64,000 nucleotides of DNA from Acidicapsa dinghuensis (GTDB lineage Bacteria > Acidobacteriota > Terriglobia > Terriglobales > Acidobacteriaceae). Of this stretch, positions 26,089 through 36,436 are shown piece by piece. Below the pieces are notes generated by a model. That model saw only the letters and a program-made list of their open reading frames with translations. It was not told the origin of the DNA and ran no database searches. How positions within the stretch are numbered: position 1 is the stretch's first letter; each line of letters starts with the position of its first letter. The position numbers and the translations under genes were made by a program. Location of the stretch: contig NZ_JAGSYH010000005.1 of NCBI RefSeq assembly GCF_025685685.1, forward strand, positions 372,001-436,000. The letters are read 5' to 3'.

Positions 26089-29000
26089 ATGTCGAAGTTC
26101 TTTATCCGCAGGCCCATCGTCGCCATTGTCATTGCCATCCTCACCACGATTATTGGCCTGGTGTCGATGCTGACTCTGCCGACGGCGCAGTATCCAGACA
26201 TCGCGCCGCCGGAAATCCAGGTGCAGGCCAACTATGCGGGCGCCGACGCTAAAACGCTGCTGCAGTCCGTGTCCACACCGCTGGAGCAACAGATCACCGG
26301 CGTCGACAACATGCTGTACATGTATTCGGTGAATGCCAACAACGGGCAGTCGCAGATCTTTGTCGATTTCGACGTGAAGACCAACCCGGATACAGACCAG
26401 ATTCTGACCCAGCTTCGTGTATCGCAGGCGCAATCGCAGCTGCCTGCGCAGGCTACCGTGGGCGGCATCACCGTGCAGAAGTCGCTTACCTCGCCACTGA
26501 TGATCGTCGCGCTCTCGTCGCCAAACAACACGTTCGATGCGACGTTCCTCACCAACTACGCGATTATCAAACTGCAGGATGAAATCACCCGCGTTCCCGG
26601 TGTCGCCCGTGTCCAGGTGTTTGGCGGCCAGTATGCTCTGCGCGTGTGGGTGCAGCCGGACCAGTTGGCAAAGCTCGGTGTAACGGCGCCTGAAATCATC
26701 GCTGCTCTGCAGACGCAGAACAATGTGAACCCTGCCGGCCAGGTCGGCGGCGATCCTGCGCCGAAGGGTCAGCAATTCACTTATACCGTCCGCACCGAGG
26801 GCAGACTCGTCACACCGGAAGAGTTTGGAAAGATCGTCGTGCGCGCGAACGCTGACGGTTCCGTGGTTCATCTGCGTGACGTCGCGCGCATCGAGATGGG
26901 CCAGCAGTTCTACACTCTGAATGGACGCTACAACAAAGCTCCGGCTGGCGTCTTTGGTGTCTACCAACTCCCAGGTTCCAACGCCGTGGAAGTAGCCAGG
27001 CGGGTAAACCAGCGAATGGCCGAGCTCTCAAAGAGCTTCCCTGCTGGGCTGAAGTATGACGTTCCGCTCGACACCACCAAGGCCGTGACCGCAGGTCTGC
27101 ATGAAATTGTTCTGACCCTCGTAGAAGCTCTGGTTCTTGTCGTCATCGTGGTCTTCGTCTTCCTGCAGGGCTGGCGTGCGACGCTGATTCCTTTGATGGC
27201 CGTGCCGGTCTCCCTGATCGGCACGTTCATCATCTTCCCCTTGCTGGGCTTCTCCATCAACACGCTATCGCTCTTCGGGCTTGTGCTGGCGATCGGACTG
27301 GTAGTCGATGACGCAATCATCGTGGTCGAAGCCGTAGAGCACCATATCGATGAAGGCTTGAGCCCCCGGGACGCCACCATCAAGGCAATGGAAGAGGTCG
27401 GCGGCCCAGTTGTGGCCATCGCGCTCATCCTCGCTGCCGTGTTCATCCCCACCGCCGCTATCCCCGGCATTACTGGCCGTCTCTATCAGCAATTTGCCAT
27501 CACCATCGCGATTTCCGTTCTTATCTCGGCTTTCAATGCGCTTACGCTCAGCCCCGCGCTGGCTTCCCTGCTGCTGAAGCCGAAAGACAAGGAAAAGAAA
27601 AAGGGACCGCTCGGGCACTTCTTTGCTTTCTTCAACAAGTTCTTCGGCCGCGCGACGGACAACTTTGTCTCCACATCGAGCGTGATGGTGCACAAGGCCG
27701 GGTTCTCCATGCTCGCCCTAGCCGCTGTGGCTGTCGTTTCGGTGTTGCTGGGAGCGCGCCTGCCAACGGGCTTCATTCCAACAGAAGATCAGGGATATGC
27801 TTTCGTCGCGCTGCAACTTCCGGACGCAGCTTCTCTGCAGCGCACTGATCAAGCTGCACTGAAGGTCTCCGATGCACTGATGAAAACACCAGGCGTCAAC
27901 AGCGTTATCCAGGTGAACGGCTTCAGCCTGCTAACGCAAACTCAGAGCACGAATACAGCATTCTTCTTCGTTTCCTTCAAGGACTGGGATGTTCGAAAGT
28001 CGAAGCAGGAGCAGTTCCTTGCCATCCAACAGAACCTGGCGAAGGAACTGGCGGTCAACCCAGATGGCATCGCCTTCAGCTTCCCGCCACCCTCGATTCC
28101 CGGCGTCGGCACATCGGGCGGCGTTACTTTCATCCTCGAAGACCGGTCAGGCAACGATGATCCGATGTATCTGACCAAGAACCTCGGCACATTCATGGGC
28201 GCCCTGAAGAACCATCATGAGATCGCGGCCGCTGTTCCAGCCTACCTGCCCGCCGTGCCGCAGATTTATGCAGCGGTGGATAAGGAAAAGGTTGTGCAGC
28301 AGCAGGTGCAGCTCTCGGACGTTTACGCCACGATGCAGACATTTATGGGTGGATATCTTGCAAACTATTTCAACCGGTTCGGCCGGCAGTGGCAAACCTA
28401 CGTGGAAGCTGAGTCCGAGACACGAAGCAAGATCGAAAACATCAACCAATTCTATGTGCGAAGCGCCAATGGCGGACAGGTGCCTCTGGCGACGCTCATC
28501 AATATCAAGAAGATCAATGGACCGGAGTTCATTCTTCGATTCAACGAATACAACGCTGTGCAGATGACCATCGTCGGTGCCCCAGGGTACAGTTCCGGGC
28601 AAGTCATGAAGGCTCTCGAAGATACCTTCCATCAGACCATGCCGTCAGATATGGGCTTCGATTATTCCGGCATGTCCTTCCAGGAAAACAAAGCCGCACA
28701 CGGACTTCCGCCATGGGTCGTCTTCGGGCTCTCGATTCTCTTCGTCTTCCTGATTCTGGCCGCTCAGTATGAAAGCTGGACGCTGCCGTTCAGCGTGCTT
28801 CTTAGCACGCCGGTCGCGATTCTAGGCGCCTACACGGCGTTGAATATTCGTGCGCTGGAGAACGACGTCTTTGCCACCATCGGATTGATCATGCTGATCG
28901 GTCTGTCGGCGAAGAACGCCATCCTCATCGTCGAGTTCGCCAAGACGAACTATGAGAAAGGGGAAAGCATCGCCCAGGCGGCACTCGATGCAGCCCGGCT

Positions 29001-29310
29001 TCGTCTCCGGCCCATCATCATGACGGCGCTTGCATTCATCTTCGGATGCCTTCCGCTATGGTTTGCCTCCGGTGCCGGAGGCGTGTCGCGCCGCATCCTG
29101 GGTACGGTCGTTGTGGGCGGCATGCTGCTTTCGACGGTGCTCGGCATTCTCTTCGTTCCAGTAACGTTTGCATTCGTCGAGTATCTCTCCCATCGCTACA
29201 CCAGAGGGGGAAAAGGAACAACGATGGACTCCAAACCCGACCTCGATCCAGTCGAGCTCGGCAAGCAGGCAGGTATCGGCCAGCCGCCAGCCAAGGGAGA
29301 GCACGCATGA
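26089..29310 (+). CDS. RND multidrug efflux pump (HAE1, AcrB-like)
   Basis: Proton-driven inner-membrane pump of 1073 residues, close to the usual 1030-1050 with a slightly longer tail. It begins MSKFFIRRPIVAIVIA, the family hallmark. The proton-relay aspartates are in GLVVDDAIIVVEAVE (about residue 410) and the relay lysine in GLSAKNAILIVEF (about residue 945). Twelve membrane helices fall in two groups of six, separated by two large periplasmic loops. The C-terminal 40 residues after YLSHRYTRGGK are charged and poorly conserved. Drugs, detergents or plant phenolics are likely substrates; which ones cannot be told. It overlaps the outer-membrane gene by four bases. Confidence 0.96.
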   Translation: MSKFFIRRPIVAIVIAILTTIIGLVSMLTLPTAQYPDIAPPEIQVQANYAGADAKTLLQSVSTPLEQQITGVDNMLYMYSVNANNGQSQIFVDFDVKTNPDTDQILTQLRVSQAQSQLPAQATVGGITVQKSLTSPLMIVALSSPNNTFDATFLTNYAIIKLQDEITRVPGVARVQVFGGQYALRVWVQPDQLAKLGVTAPEIIAALQTQNNVNPAGQVGGDPAPKGQQFTYTVRTEGRLVTPEEFGKIVVRANADGSVVHLRDVARIEMGQQFYTLNGRYNKAPAGVFGVYQLPGSNAVEVARRVNQRMAELSKSFPAGLKYDVPLDTTKAVTAGLHEIVLTLVEALVLVVIVVFVFLQGWRATLIPLMAVPVSLIGTFIIFPLLGFSINTLSLFGLVLAIGLVVDDAIIVVEAVEHHIDEGLSPRDATIKAMEEVGGPVVAIALILAAVFIPTAAIPGITGRLYQQFAITIAISVLISAFNALTLSPALASLLLKPKDKEKKKGPLGHFFAFFNKFFGRATDNFVSTSSVMVHKAGFSMLALAAVAVVSVLLGARLPTGFIPTEDQGYAFVALQLPDAASLQRTDQAALKVSDALMKTPGVNSVIQVNGFSLLTQTQSTNTAFFFVSFKDWDVRKSKQEQFLAIQQNLAKELAVNPDGIAFSFPPPSIPGVGTSGGVTFILEDRSGNDDPMYLTKNLGTFMGALKNHHEIAAAVPAYLPAVPQIYAAVDKEKVVQQQVQLSDVYATMQTFMGGYLANYFNRFGRQWQTYVEAESETRSKIENINQFYVRSANGGQVPLATLINIKKINGPEFILRFNEYNAVQMTIVGAPGYSSGQVMKALEDTFHQTMPSDMGFDYSGMSFQENKAAHGLPPWVVFGLSILFVFLILAAQYESWTLPFSVLLSTPVAILGAYTALNIRALENDVFATIGLIMLIGLSAKNAILIVEFAKTNYEKGESIAQAALDAARLRLRPIIMTALAFIFGCLPLWFASGAGGVSRRILGTVVVGGMLLSTVLGILFVPVTFAFVEYLSHRYTRGGKGTTMDSKPDLDPVELGKQAGIGQPPAKGEHA

Positions 29311-30746
29311 ATACCTCGATGAAAAGCACAACTGCGATCCTGGCTGGCATCACGGCATTGCTTCTGACGGGATGCAACGTTGGCCCCAAGTACCAACGGC
29401 CTGCGGTCACAGCGCCTTCTGCGTTTCGCGGTCCGGATGAGGCCGCTGTTTCAAGCAACGCCAAGGATTCGCTGGGCGATGAGCAGTGGAGCGCGGTATT
29501 TCGCGAGCCGGAGCTGCAAGATCTGATCCGTCAGGCGCTTGAGAATAACTATGACCTGCGTATAGCTGCTGAACGCGTCCTCGAAGCCCGGTCGCAGATT
29601 CGCATCACGCGGGCAGCTGGTCTGCCTACGCTCACCGTAGGCGGGACGGGTGTTGGCGCAGATCTCCCGAATTCGCTGACCAGTAGCTTAGGAGGGAGCA
29701 ATTCGCTGGCAGGAGACAATCCGCTGTCGTTCGGCAGCATTAATTTGTCGGCTGCGTGGACGCCGGATTTCTGGGGACTATACCGCAAGCAGACGGAAGC
29801 TGCGCGCGATCAGATGCTGGCGCAAGCATGGGCGCAGCGCGCTGTGCGCATGACTCTGGTTGGACAGGTTGCGACATCGTACTTCACACTACGCTCTCTG
29901 GATCAGCAACTCGAAGTTGCCAAGCAGACCCTCAAAGCTCGCCAGGACTCCCTGGACCTGACAAAGAGGCTCGAGCAGGGAGGTTCCGCGCCGCTTTCCG
30001 ACGTACGCGAGGCAGAGCAGTTGCTCTACACGGCCAGCGCGGAGATTCCTCAGCTGCAAGAGCAGATTCAGCAGCAGGAGAATACGATGAGCCTTCTCCT
30101 GGGCAAGCCGCCTGGGTCGGTCGCGCACACCGATCCATCAGCGCTTTCGCCAGTGCCACAGGATCTGCCGGTGGGCATTCCCTCGCAGCTTCTGGAGCGC
30201 CGTCCAGATATTCAACAGGCCGAAGCACAACTTAAAGCAGCCAATGCACAGGTAGGCGTTGCCAAAGCGCAATTCTTCCCGCAGCTCTCGATCAGCGCAT
30301 CGGCTGGCGTAGGTGGAGACAGTCTCTCCAGCATCTTCGATTCAAACAGCAAGACGATTTATGGGCTGGGCACTCTCACGCAGCCCATCTTTGAAGGCGG
30401 CAAACTTCGCGGCCAATATGAGCTTTCCAAGCAGCAGAAAGAAGAGCTGATACTCACCTATCAGAAGACGATCCTGACTGCCTTCCGCGATGTGTCGAAC
30501 TCATTGATCGCCGTAAACAAGCAACATGCCACGCGCACCGAGCAGCAAAAACTAGTAGAAGCCGCACAGGATGCAACGCGGCTTGCTCGCCTTCGCTATG
30601 AAGGCGGCTCGACAGCATATCTCGAAGTGCTCACGACGGACACCAATCTCTTCAACGTTCAGCTTAACCTCATTAACGCGGAACAAAGCGAGGCGCTCGC
30701 TCTCGTGCAGCTCTATCAGGCACTCGGCGGTGGTTGGCAGCAGTAA
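29307..30746 (+). CDS. RND efflux outer-membrane channel lipoprotein (NodT/OprM family)
   Basis: Outer-membrane exit duct of 479 residues. A lipoprotein signal (AGITALLLTGC) places the lipidated Cys near residue 22, followed by NVGPKYQRPAV, the NodT hallmark. Two repeats of the OEP domain can be seen, with long coiled helices such as LRIAAERVLEARSQIRI and LRGQYELSKQQKEELI. FFPQLSISASAGVG and YEGGSTAYLEVLT are typical of the family. The frame is open well upstream within the pump gene, but the ATG at 29307 overlaps the pump stop as ATGA and begins the signal peptide, so it is the start. No terminator hairpin was noticed after it. Confidence 0.93.
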   Translation: MNTSMKSTTAILAGITALLLTGCNVGPKYQRPAVTAPSAFRGPDEAAVSSNAKDSLGDEQWSAVFREPELQDLIRQALENNYDLRIAAERVLEARSQIRITRAAGLPTLTVGGTGVGADLPNSLTSSLGGSNSLAGDNPLSFGSINLSAAWTPDFWGLYRKQTEAARDQMLAQAWAQRAVRMTLVGQVATSYFTLRSLDQQLEVAKQTLKARQDSLDLTKRLEQGGSAPLSDVREAEQLLYTASAEIPQLQEQIQQQENTMSLLLGKPPGSVAHTDPSALSPVPQDLPVGIPSQLLERRPDIQQAEAQLKAANAQVGVAKAQFFPQLSISASAGVGGDSLSSIFDSNSKTIYGLGTLTQPIFEGGKLRGQYELSKQQKEELILTYQKTILTAFRDVSNSLIAVNKQHATRTEQQKLVEAAQDATRLARLRYEGGSTAYLEVLTTDTNLFNVQLNLINAEQSEALALVQLYQALGGGWQQ

Positions 30747-30809
30747 ACCTGCTCCACTACCGCGCTGCAGACGTAGTCGTACAACTATAGAAGATGCCGC
30801 GATGACAGC

Positions 30810-31138
30810 CTAAACATCCACCGTACGTCGTATTGCAGATCCAGTCCCACCACCATTCGAGAGACGATCAGCGATCCGTATTCTCGTAAGTAGCAGCCAA
30901 CCTTCGCCTAGCGTGATGGGCTCAACCGAAGGAAGCACTTCGTGATAACGCCACATGCCGAGACTGCGGTTGAGTCGTTCGCCTCACCAATCGAGTCGCG
31001 TAAGCCACGATCGCGGATTGCATCCAGATCGTAACGCACGTAGAGAGTACCAGCGCATTTTGAACATACAGTGGGAGTGGAAACTGGCTCAAAGATAGAG
31101 CCGCAGCGGGAACATTCAAAGTTGGAGATATTTGCCAT
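30810..31138 (-). pseudogene. thrC: 5' relic of threonine synthase (thrC-like)
   Basis: The first 60 codons read as the zinc-ribbon start of threonine synthase, with ECSRCGSIFEP, CSKCAGTLYVRYDLDAIR and LRDSI. Near 30965 the frame shifts, and the next frame continues with GMWRYHEVLPSVEPITLGEG, another hallmark of that enzyme. After GEGW the similarity is lost, and TAG follows at 30812-30810. The whole PLP-binding catalytic part is absent, so the gene is dead. No intact copy is in the window. The relic sits between the efflux operon and the S9 peptidase gene, and marks a deletion or insertion boundary. Confidence 0.7.
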
Positions 31139-31218
31139 TTGCCTTCGAGAAATTTGTATGTTCGTTTAAGACAGGAATCGTCGTGAGTAAAAAGAAGCCG
31201 GAGAGTGCAAGCGATAAA

Positions 31219-33216
31219 TTACTTCTCCTCGTTATGGGAGTTCGCTTGTTTGTCAGAGGAGGGAAATGCGACTTCGTCCGTTGAGGTCGATGTTGTGCCA
31301 TATCGGGGATTGATGTAGTGCTCCAGGAAGGCAAGCTGCTTGCGCCATGCGTCGAGCCGATGAGCCGGCTGCGCGAAGCCATGTAGTTCATTGGGATAGG
31401 TGAAGTAGAAAACGGTCTTATCATGCTCTCGGAGCGCCTTGACGAATTCGGCTGAATTCGCAGGTGGCACCTGGGGATCATCTTCTCCATGCATGACTAG
31501 CAGGGGTGTTTTAACTTTCTCAACTTGCAGCAGTACGTTTGCTTTCTTGTACACTTCTGGCTTTTCATTTGGCGCACCGCCCATCTTCATCATCCAGCGA
31601 ATCGATGAATCCGGATTTGTACGCTGGACAAAAAGATCACGATCAACGACGCCGTAGAGTTCGATGGCAGCCTGAAAAAGATCGGGGTAATGCACGACCA
31701 TGTACGCCGTCATCGTACCGCCGTGGCTGCCTCCACCGATTGCCATACGAGTTGGGTCCGCAAGCCCTTGCGCTACCAGATATTGCGCGCCGGTCGCGAC
31801 ATCGTCGACTTCGCCTCCGTTGGAGTCCTCGACATTGAGATTGCGAAACGCCTCACCATACCCGCTGCTTCCTCGATAATTTGCTTCCAGAACAAGATAG
31901 CCAGACTGAGCAAGATACTGCGCCCACCCGTCCGCCCGATAAACATCCTGTCCTTCGGGGCCTCCGTGCACCCAAACAACAAGCGGCAATTTGGCTCCGG
32001 GCTTTGCTCCTTCCGGCTTGTAAAGCAGTCCGGATACTGTCTTGCCGTCTTTCGAAGACCACGTAATCCGCTCCGGGATTTGTGCAGAGGCTTCGTAGTT
32101 CTTTGAGGTGGTGTGAGTGATCTGCACCGGAATCGCATTTGAATTCAGTTCGACGCTGAAGATATCCGATGTTTCAATGGGGGACTGATGGTCGAAGTAA
32201 AGTTTCCTGGAGTCAGGTGACCACTGCACCGCCGAAACAATGCCCGGTATATCGAACTTTGCGATCTTAGTGGCTTGACCGCCGTCCACCGGAATCGCCC
32301 AGAGGCTTGTCGATTCGGCGAGTTCGCGATTCGAAATGAAGGCGATCTGCTTGCCGTCAGGGGAAAACTGAGGAGCATCTTCTTCAAAATCGCCCGCAGT
32401 GATCTGCTTGGGTTCGCCTCCTTTTTCGGAGAGCATATAGAGATGATTCCAGCCTGAATTCTGCAGCACAGCCACAAGTTCTTTGCCGTCAGGAGACCAT
32501 TCAGTCCCGCGAATGGACCATCCTCCTCCGTGATCGACGGGTGAGGTGTAGAGGACAGTTGATTCACTGGTACGCTGGCCGGAGTTTGCGTCAAAGTGAA
32601 TCAACTTGAGCTGTCCGCTGAAATGCTCTTTCGAGCGGGCAACGTATACGATCTCGTCACCAGTAGGAGACCATTTCCCCTCTCCAGCTTCCTCGCGTCC
32701 ATCGGTCAGGAAGTTGGTGGAGTCTCCGTCGGACGATACGACAAGAAGGCTGTTTTTTCCGCGGCGGCCGCTTTGAAAAAGAATCCATCGGCCTTTCGGA
32801 GACCATTGCGGAGCGCGATCCGCTGCTTGCCGAGGATCGCCGCCGCCCGCAGGAGCATTGGTTAAACGTCTTGGCGCGCCACCCGAGACGGAAACAACCC
32901 AGATGCTTCCCTGGCTCGCAAAGGCAATGTTTTTGCCGTCTGGCGACCATGCCAGCCCGGATTTTCCGCCCGAGGTACTTGTTAAGGTTACCGGCCATGT
33001 TCCGCTTACAGGAAGAAGCACGATCTGACCGTCACGCGTCAGCGCAAAGGTCTTTCCATCCGGTGACAATGCTGTCGGGCCAATACCGTCAGGCGAAACA
33101 ATGTCCTGCAGCGTCAAATGAACTTTTTCTTGCGCGAGGGATTGCTGCACTGCGCCAGCGCAGCACAGCCACGACAACATTCCTGTTGTTGCAAGAAGAC
33201 GATGAAGTATTCGCAT
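31219..33216 (-). CDS. Secreted S9-family serine peptidase (prolyl oligopeptidase type)
   Basis: Exported peptidase of about 665 residues. After a signal peptide (ATTGMLSWLCCAGAVQQSLAQ) come six to seven TolB/WD40-like propeller blades, marked by repeated SPDGK motifs, up to about residue 400. The alpha/beta hydrolase domain shows an oxyanion-type HGGPEGQ, the nucleophile in GGSHGGT (Ser near 497), the aspartate in HGEDDPQVPP and the histidine in NELHGFAQP. Acylaminoacyl- or dipeptidyl-peptidase activity is likely. ATG at 33216 is preferred because GAGG is six bases upstream; the TTG at 33228 has no ribosome site. With the downstream receptor and the M14 peptidase it forms a plausible peptide-use set. 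Confidence 0.92.
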   Translation of the reverse strand: MRILHRLLATTGMLSWLCCAGAVQQSLAQEKVHLTLQDIVSPDGIGPTALSPDGKTFALTRDGQIVLLPVSGTWPVTLTSTSGGKSGLAWSPDGKNIAFASQGSIWVVSVSGGAPRRLTNAPAGGGDPRQAADRAPQWSPKGRWILFQSGRRGKNSLLVVSSDGDSTNFLTDGREEAGEGKWSPTGDEIVYVARSKEHFSGQLKLIHFDANSGQRTSESTVLYTSPVDHGGGWSIRGTEWSPDGKELVAVLQNSGWNHLYMLSEKGGEPKQITAGDFEEDAPQFSPDGKQIAFISNRELAESTSLWAIPVDGGQATKIAKFDIPGIVSAVQWSPDSRKLYFDHQSPIETSDIFSVELNSNAIPVQITHTTSKNYEASAQIPERITWSSKDGKTVSGLLYKPEGAKPGAKLPLVVWVHGGPEGQDVYRADGWAQYLAQSGYLVLEANYRGSSGYGEAFRNLNVEDSNGGEVDDVATGAQYLVAQGLADPTRMAIGGGSHGGTMTAYMVVHYPDLFQAAIELYGVVDRDLFVQRTNPDSSIRWMMKMGGAPNEKPEVYKKANVLLQVEKVKTPLLVMHGEDDPQVPPANSAEFVKALREHDKTVFYFTYPNELHGFAQPAHRLDAWRKQLAFLEHYINPRYGTTSTSTDEVAFPSSDKQANSHNEEK

Positions 33217-33327
33217 GTTGAGCCTCAATGGAGCTAATGTTTTCGTTCAACTGTTCGATCTGATAACGACGTTGCACACAACTGGGCGCGGAAGCCGGCT
33301 CAGGGCCAGCTCCGCTTTGTTGAGTGG

Positions 33328-36282
33328 CTAGAAGTGATAGCGAACTCCAATTTGGGCAGACCGCGGCTGCTGAATGTTTTGCAGCTCACCGAACGTGCCT
33401 GAGGCCGCGTTGTTCCCGTTGACAAACTGCTGCGCCGCGCCATTGTTCGTCACGTTGTAGATATTCAGATCTACCTCGACGGTCTGCCTATCCGTTATGT
33501 GAAACGTACCACCCACTAGTACATTCCACTGAAGGAGCCATGGGCAGAAGATCTGTCCTGTGCCGCGATCTTTGTATTGGAAGCGGTAGGCAGTTGCAAG
33601 AGGGTTCGAAACGGTGCGGCCGTCGATATTCAAAGTAGATGGACCGTATTGGCCATCATACGGTTTTCCCAGAGCAGTTAGCGTAGTGATCACAGGTCCT
33701 CCAGGGGTGCCAGACTGTGCAGTGAAGGTTGTTGAGAGGCGCAGATGGTAGGGAGCATTCCATGTAACACCAGTGCGAGATTGGTTTCGCTGCCACATGC
33801 GGTTACGCGTATCACCTGTCCAGTCGTTGGTGACGTATCCTCGAACCGATCCAATACCCGCATTATTGGCGAACTTGGTAGGCTCAATGATGGCCGTGGG
33901 ATCCTCGGGCTGCCAGGTGCCTGCAATGTGATCAGGAGAATAGGTGTAGGTGCTGAAAAGCTGCAGAGCGTGAGCCTGCTTGCTTACAGAAATCTCAATA
34001 CCTTGATAAACGAACCAGTTCCACTTGTTGTTGGTGACGTAATACGTGTTATTCAGCGCTGGATTCACCAGGCCGCTCCAAATCGCTTGCCCGTTGGTTG
34101 TGGTGTAGATCTGGTTAGTGTCGTACTCAGCGGGTCGATCCCGGTATTCGCGATCGATATAGCTCACATCGACAGAAACTTCGCCTTTCAACTGCGTGCG
34201 ATATCCAACCAGCCACTCACGGACGTAGCCCTGATGACGATGAGGATCGAAGCTCTTCCCGAGGAAACTTGTCGTGCTTCCGGGCGTGGTTATCGGTGTA
34301 CCGAAGATTGTGCCATCCGGGTTGTAATAGGTGTCTGTCGTCGTGACAGTGCTGGTGGCTGCGGTACCCAGATAGCTTGCATTTGTGATATCAGTAATGC
34401 GCGTCCAACTTGCGCGAACAACATTGCGTTGATTCGTGGTCAACACATACGCGCCTCCAATACGGGGCGCCCAGTTCCACGAATGCTGTGTTGTGACCTT
34501 GAATTCTGCATCGCGTCCTGAGATCCAGTCTGGACGTAGACCCGCTGTGATAGAGAGCCGCGAGAATGGATGCCACCGATCCTGAATGTACCAGGCGTAG
34601 TCATTTGCTCCGATGTAACTGGCAAGAAAGCTGCTGGTGCCATTGACGGAGCGGGTGTGAAATATGGTGTATCCCTGCGTCGGGTCGTTGGGGTTATTGA
34701 GAGCGGCATCCTCCTGGATGATGCCGCCACCATTGGCGTAATAGGTGGTGACCTTGCTTAACTCATGCGGCTGCAGGTAAAAGCCTGCGTCTAGTTCATG
34801 TGTGCCAAACGCTTTAGGTACATAGTAGGAGAGATCGCCCGTGATAGATTCCTTCTGTGCAGGATTGAGCGATACGGACGATAGATTATTCAACGTCGCT
34901 AACGAGGATCCCTCGCCTACTAATGTTCCAGCGGACTGGGTGGCCGTGAGATAGACATCCTCTTCGGGCTTCGAACCGACGCCTCCAATAGCGCCAAGGC
35001 TATGGTTTACACCTTTGTTGTTGTATGAGATGAGAAAGCGTGTGGTAAGGCGCGGCGTCCATTGAGAGATCAAACGTAATCCATATGCACCGCCGCCATA
35101 CTGATTCTTCGCTATGTCCTGGGTGTACCACTGATAGTTCGCATCCTGACTGCGACTGTCGTACTGCGCAATACCCATCAGCCTGTGACGCGCACCAATC
35201 TGAATCGAACTGTTTCCCAGGAAGACAAAGCCGCGGGATTGATTTGCAAACCTGCCAAACGACGGATCGAGTTCTTTGAGATAAGCGGATTGTGCGGCCG
35301 TCTGGCTGATGCCATCGTCGCGATGAATATACCGACCTGAAAAGAAGAACCAGGCGTGCTCCCTCTTGATCGGTCCACCGATAGAAAAATCCGGCTGTTC
35401 CGATGCAGATGCAGCAGCATTTCCGTTAGGAACATTGTTGGTGTTCAGGCTGGCAGGACCGATCAGGTAGTAGACCGAACCATGATATTGATCCGCACCC
35501 ACGGGGCTTGCCAAATTGATGACCATGCCCATCGCCGCCGGCGAAGAGGCATCGTTGGCTCCAGTCTTGATTTGGATGTCGCCGAGCGATTCGTTCGCGA
35601 TTGAAATTGTGTTGGAGGGCCAGTTCTGTTCGAAGCTGCCTATATCCATACCGTCGAGGAGCGTGGCGTGATTCTCATTCTCCGAACCGCGCAGGAAGTA
35701 GGTCTGGCCTCCCTCGGCATCACTCGAAGCGGAGATGATGCCCGGCGTAATTTGCAGAGAATCCGACCAATCATGACGTCCAGTAATCGGAATGCTGCGA
35801 AGCAACGCGCCGCTAAGGTTTGTGGCCTGCTCTGCACTTTGTGTATCGATGATGGGAGCTTCTTCAGTGACTTCAACGGTTTGACCGGCCGACCCAACCT
35901 TGAGTTGAATGTCAACGGTTATGTTCAATCCTGCGCGCACAACGAGCCCTGTGCGCTCAAATTTGTCGTAACCTGACAGCTCCGCATCGACGATGTAGTC
36001 GGTGCCGGGCGGCAATTCAATGAGGCGGTAGTTTCCTTCGGCGTCACTGATGGCATTGAATATGCCGCCAACAGCCGAGCTATGCGCAACAATCTTTACG
36101 TTTGGCACCGCAGTACCAGAGGCATCCGTCACCTGACCGTGAATGGTTCCATCTGCCGTTGTCTGAGCCAAGATGTTAATAGGTAACAGTTGTATCAAGA
36201 TCACGAGAGCGGCCAGAACGAGCCAACGATGCCGGCTGAGATCAGGTAGACGTCTGCTGGGAATATGACGAGTTGAGTGCAT
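33328..36282 (-). CDS. TonB-dependent receptor with N-terminal carboxypeptidase-regulatory-like domain
   Basis: Outer-membrane receptor of about 984 residues, the shortest of the four in the window. It has a signal peptide (WLVLAALVILIQLLPINILAQ), a CarboxypepD_reg domain with GTIHGQVTDASGTAVPNV and YRLIELPPGTDYIVD, and a plug region with LLDGMDIGSFEQNW. The barrel ends in QIGVRYHF. ATG at 36282 has GGAG six bases upstream and starts just before the basic signal-peptide region; the frame is open for another 16 codons without a better site. It sits between an S9 serine peptidase and an M14 carboxypeptidase, all on the minus strand, so peptides are the most likely ligand, by context. Confidence 0.9.
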   Translation of the reverse strand: MHSTRHIPSRRLPDLSRHRWLVLAALVILIQLLPINILAQTTADGTIHGQVTDASGTAVPNVKIVAHSSAVGGIFNAISDAEGNYRLIELPPGTDYIVDAELSGYDKFERTGLVVRAGLNITVDIQLKVGSAGQTVEVTEEAPIIDTQSAEQATNLSGALLRSIPITGRHDWSDSLQITPGIISASSDAEGGQTYFLRGSENENHATLLDGMDIGSFEQNWPSNTISIANESLGDIQIKTGANDASSPAAMGMVINLASPVGADQYHGSVYYLIGPASLNTNNVPNGNAAASASEQPDFSIGGPIKREHAWFFFSGRYIHRDDGISQTAAQSAYLKELDPSFGRFANQSRGFVFLGNSSIQIGARHRLMGIAQYDSRSQDANYQWYTQDIAKNQYGGGAYGLRLISQWTPRLTTRFLISYNNKGVNHSLGAIGGVGSKPEEDVYLTATQSAGTLVGEGSSLATLNNLSSVSLNPAQKESITGDLSYYVPKAFGTHELDAGFYLQPHELSKVTTYYANGGGIIQEDAALNNPNDPTQGYTIFHTRSVNGTSSFLASYIGANDYAWYIQDRWHPFSRLSITAGLRPDWISGRDAEFKVTTQHSWNWAPRIGGAYVLTTNQRNVVRASWTRITDITNASYLGTAATSTVTTTDTYYNPDGTIFGTPITTPGSTTSFLGKSFDPHRHQGYVREWLVGYRTQLKGEVSVDVSYIDREYRDRPAEYDTNQIYTTTNGQAIWSGLVNPALNNTYYVTNNKWNWFVYQGIEISVSKQAHALQLFSTYTYSPDHIAGTWQPEDPTAIIEPTKFANNAGIGSVRGYVTNDWTGDTRNRMWQRNQSRTGVTWNAPYHLRLSTTFTAQSGTPGGPVITTLTALGKPYDGQYGPSTLNIDGRTVSNPLATAYRFQYKDRGTGQIFCPWLLQWNVLVGGTFHITDRQTVEVDLNIYNVTNNGAAQQFVNGNNAASGTFGELQNIQQPRSAQIGVRYHF

Positions 36283-36327
36283 AAAGATCTCCATAAAAGC
36301 GAAGCAATGAAAGGTCTGAAAAAGGCA

Positions 36328-36379
36328 CAAGAGATCAAGTCACCCGTTCTAACGGGATCCGTAGACATCTCATCTCTTG
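36328..36379. repeat. Nested inverted repeats between the M14 and TonB genes
   Basis: CAAGAGAT (36328-36335) pairs with ATCTCTTG (36372-36379), and CCCGTT (36343-36348) pairs with AACGGG (36351-36356) inside it. It could be a weak terminator for the M14 gene or a leader structure of the receptor gene. No T tract is present. Confidence 0.4.
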
Positions 36380-36436
36380 GGCGGAAGCTAAATTAGGTGT
36401 GGCTACAACAACGAAGATGACGGCAGATGGAGCGCA

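Noticed and set aside
25999..26967. 322-residue minus-strand frame inside the RND adaptor and pump genes
   Set aside because: It is rich in Arg/His/Asp in the manner of antisense shadows, and the plus-strand genes are certain.
36343..36356. Small CCCGTT/AACGGG hairpin as a true terminator
   Set aside because: The stem is only six pairs with a two-base loop and no T tract; listed only as part of a nested repeat.
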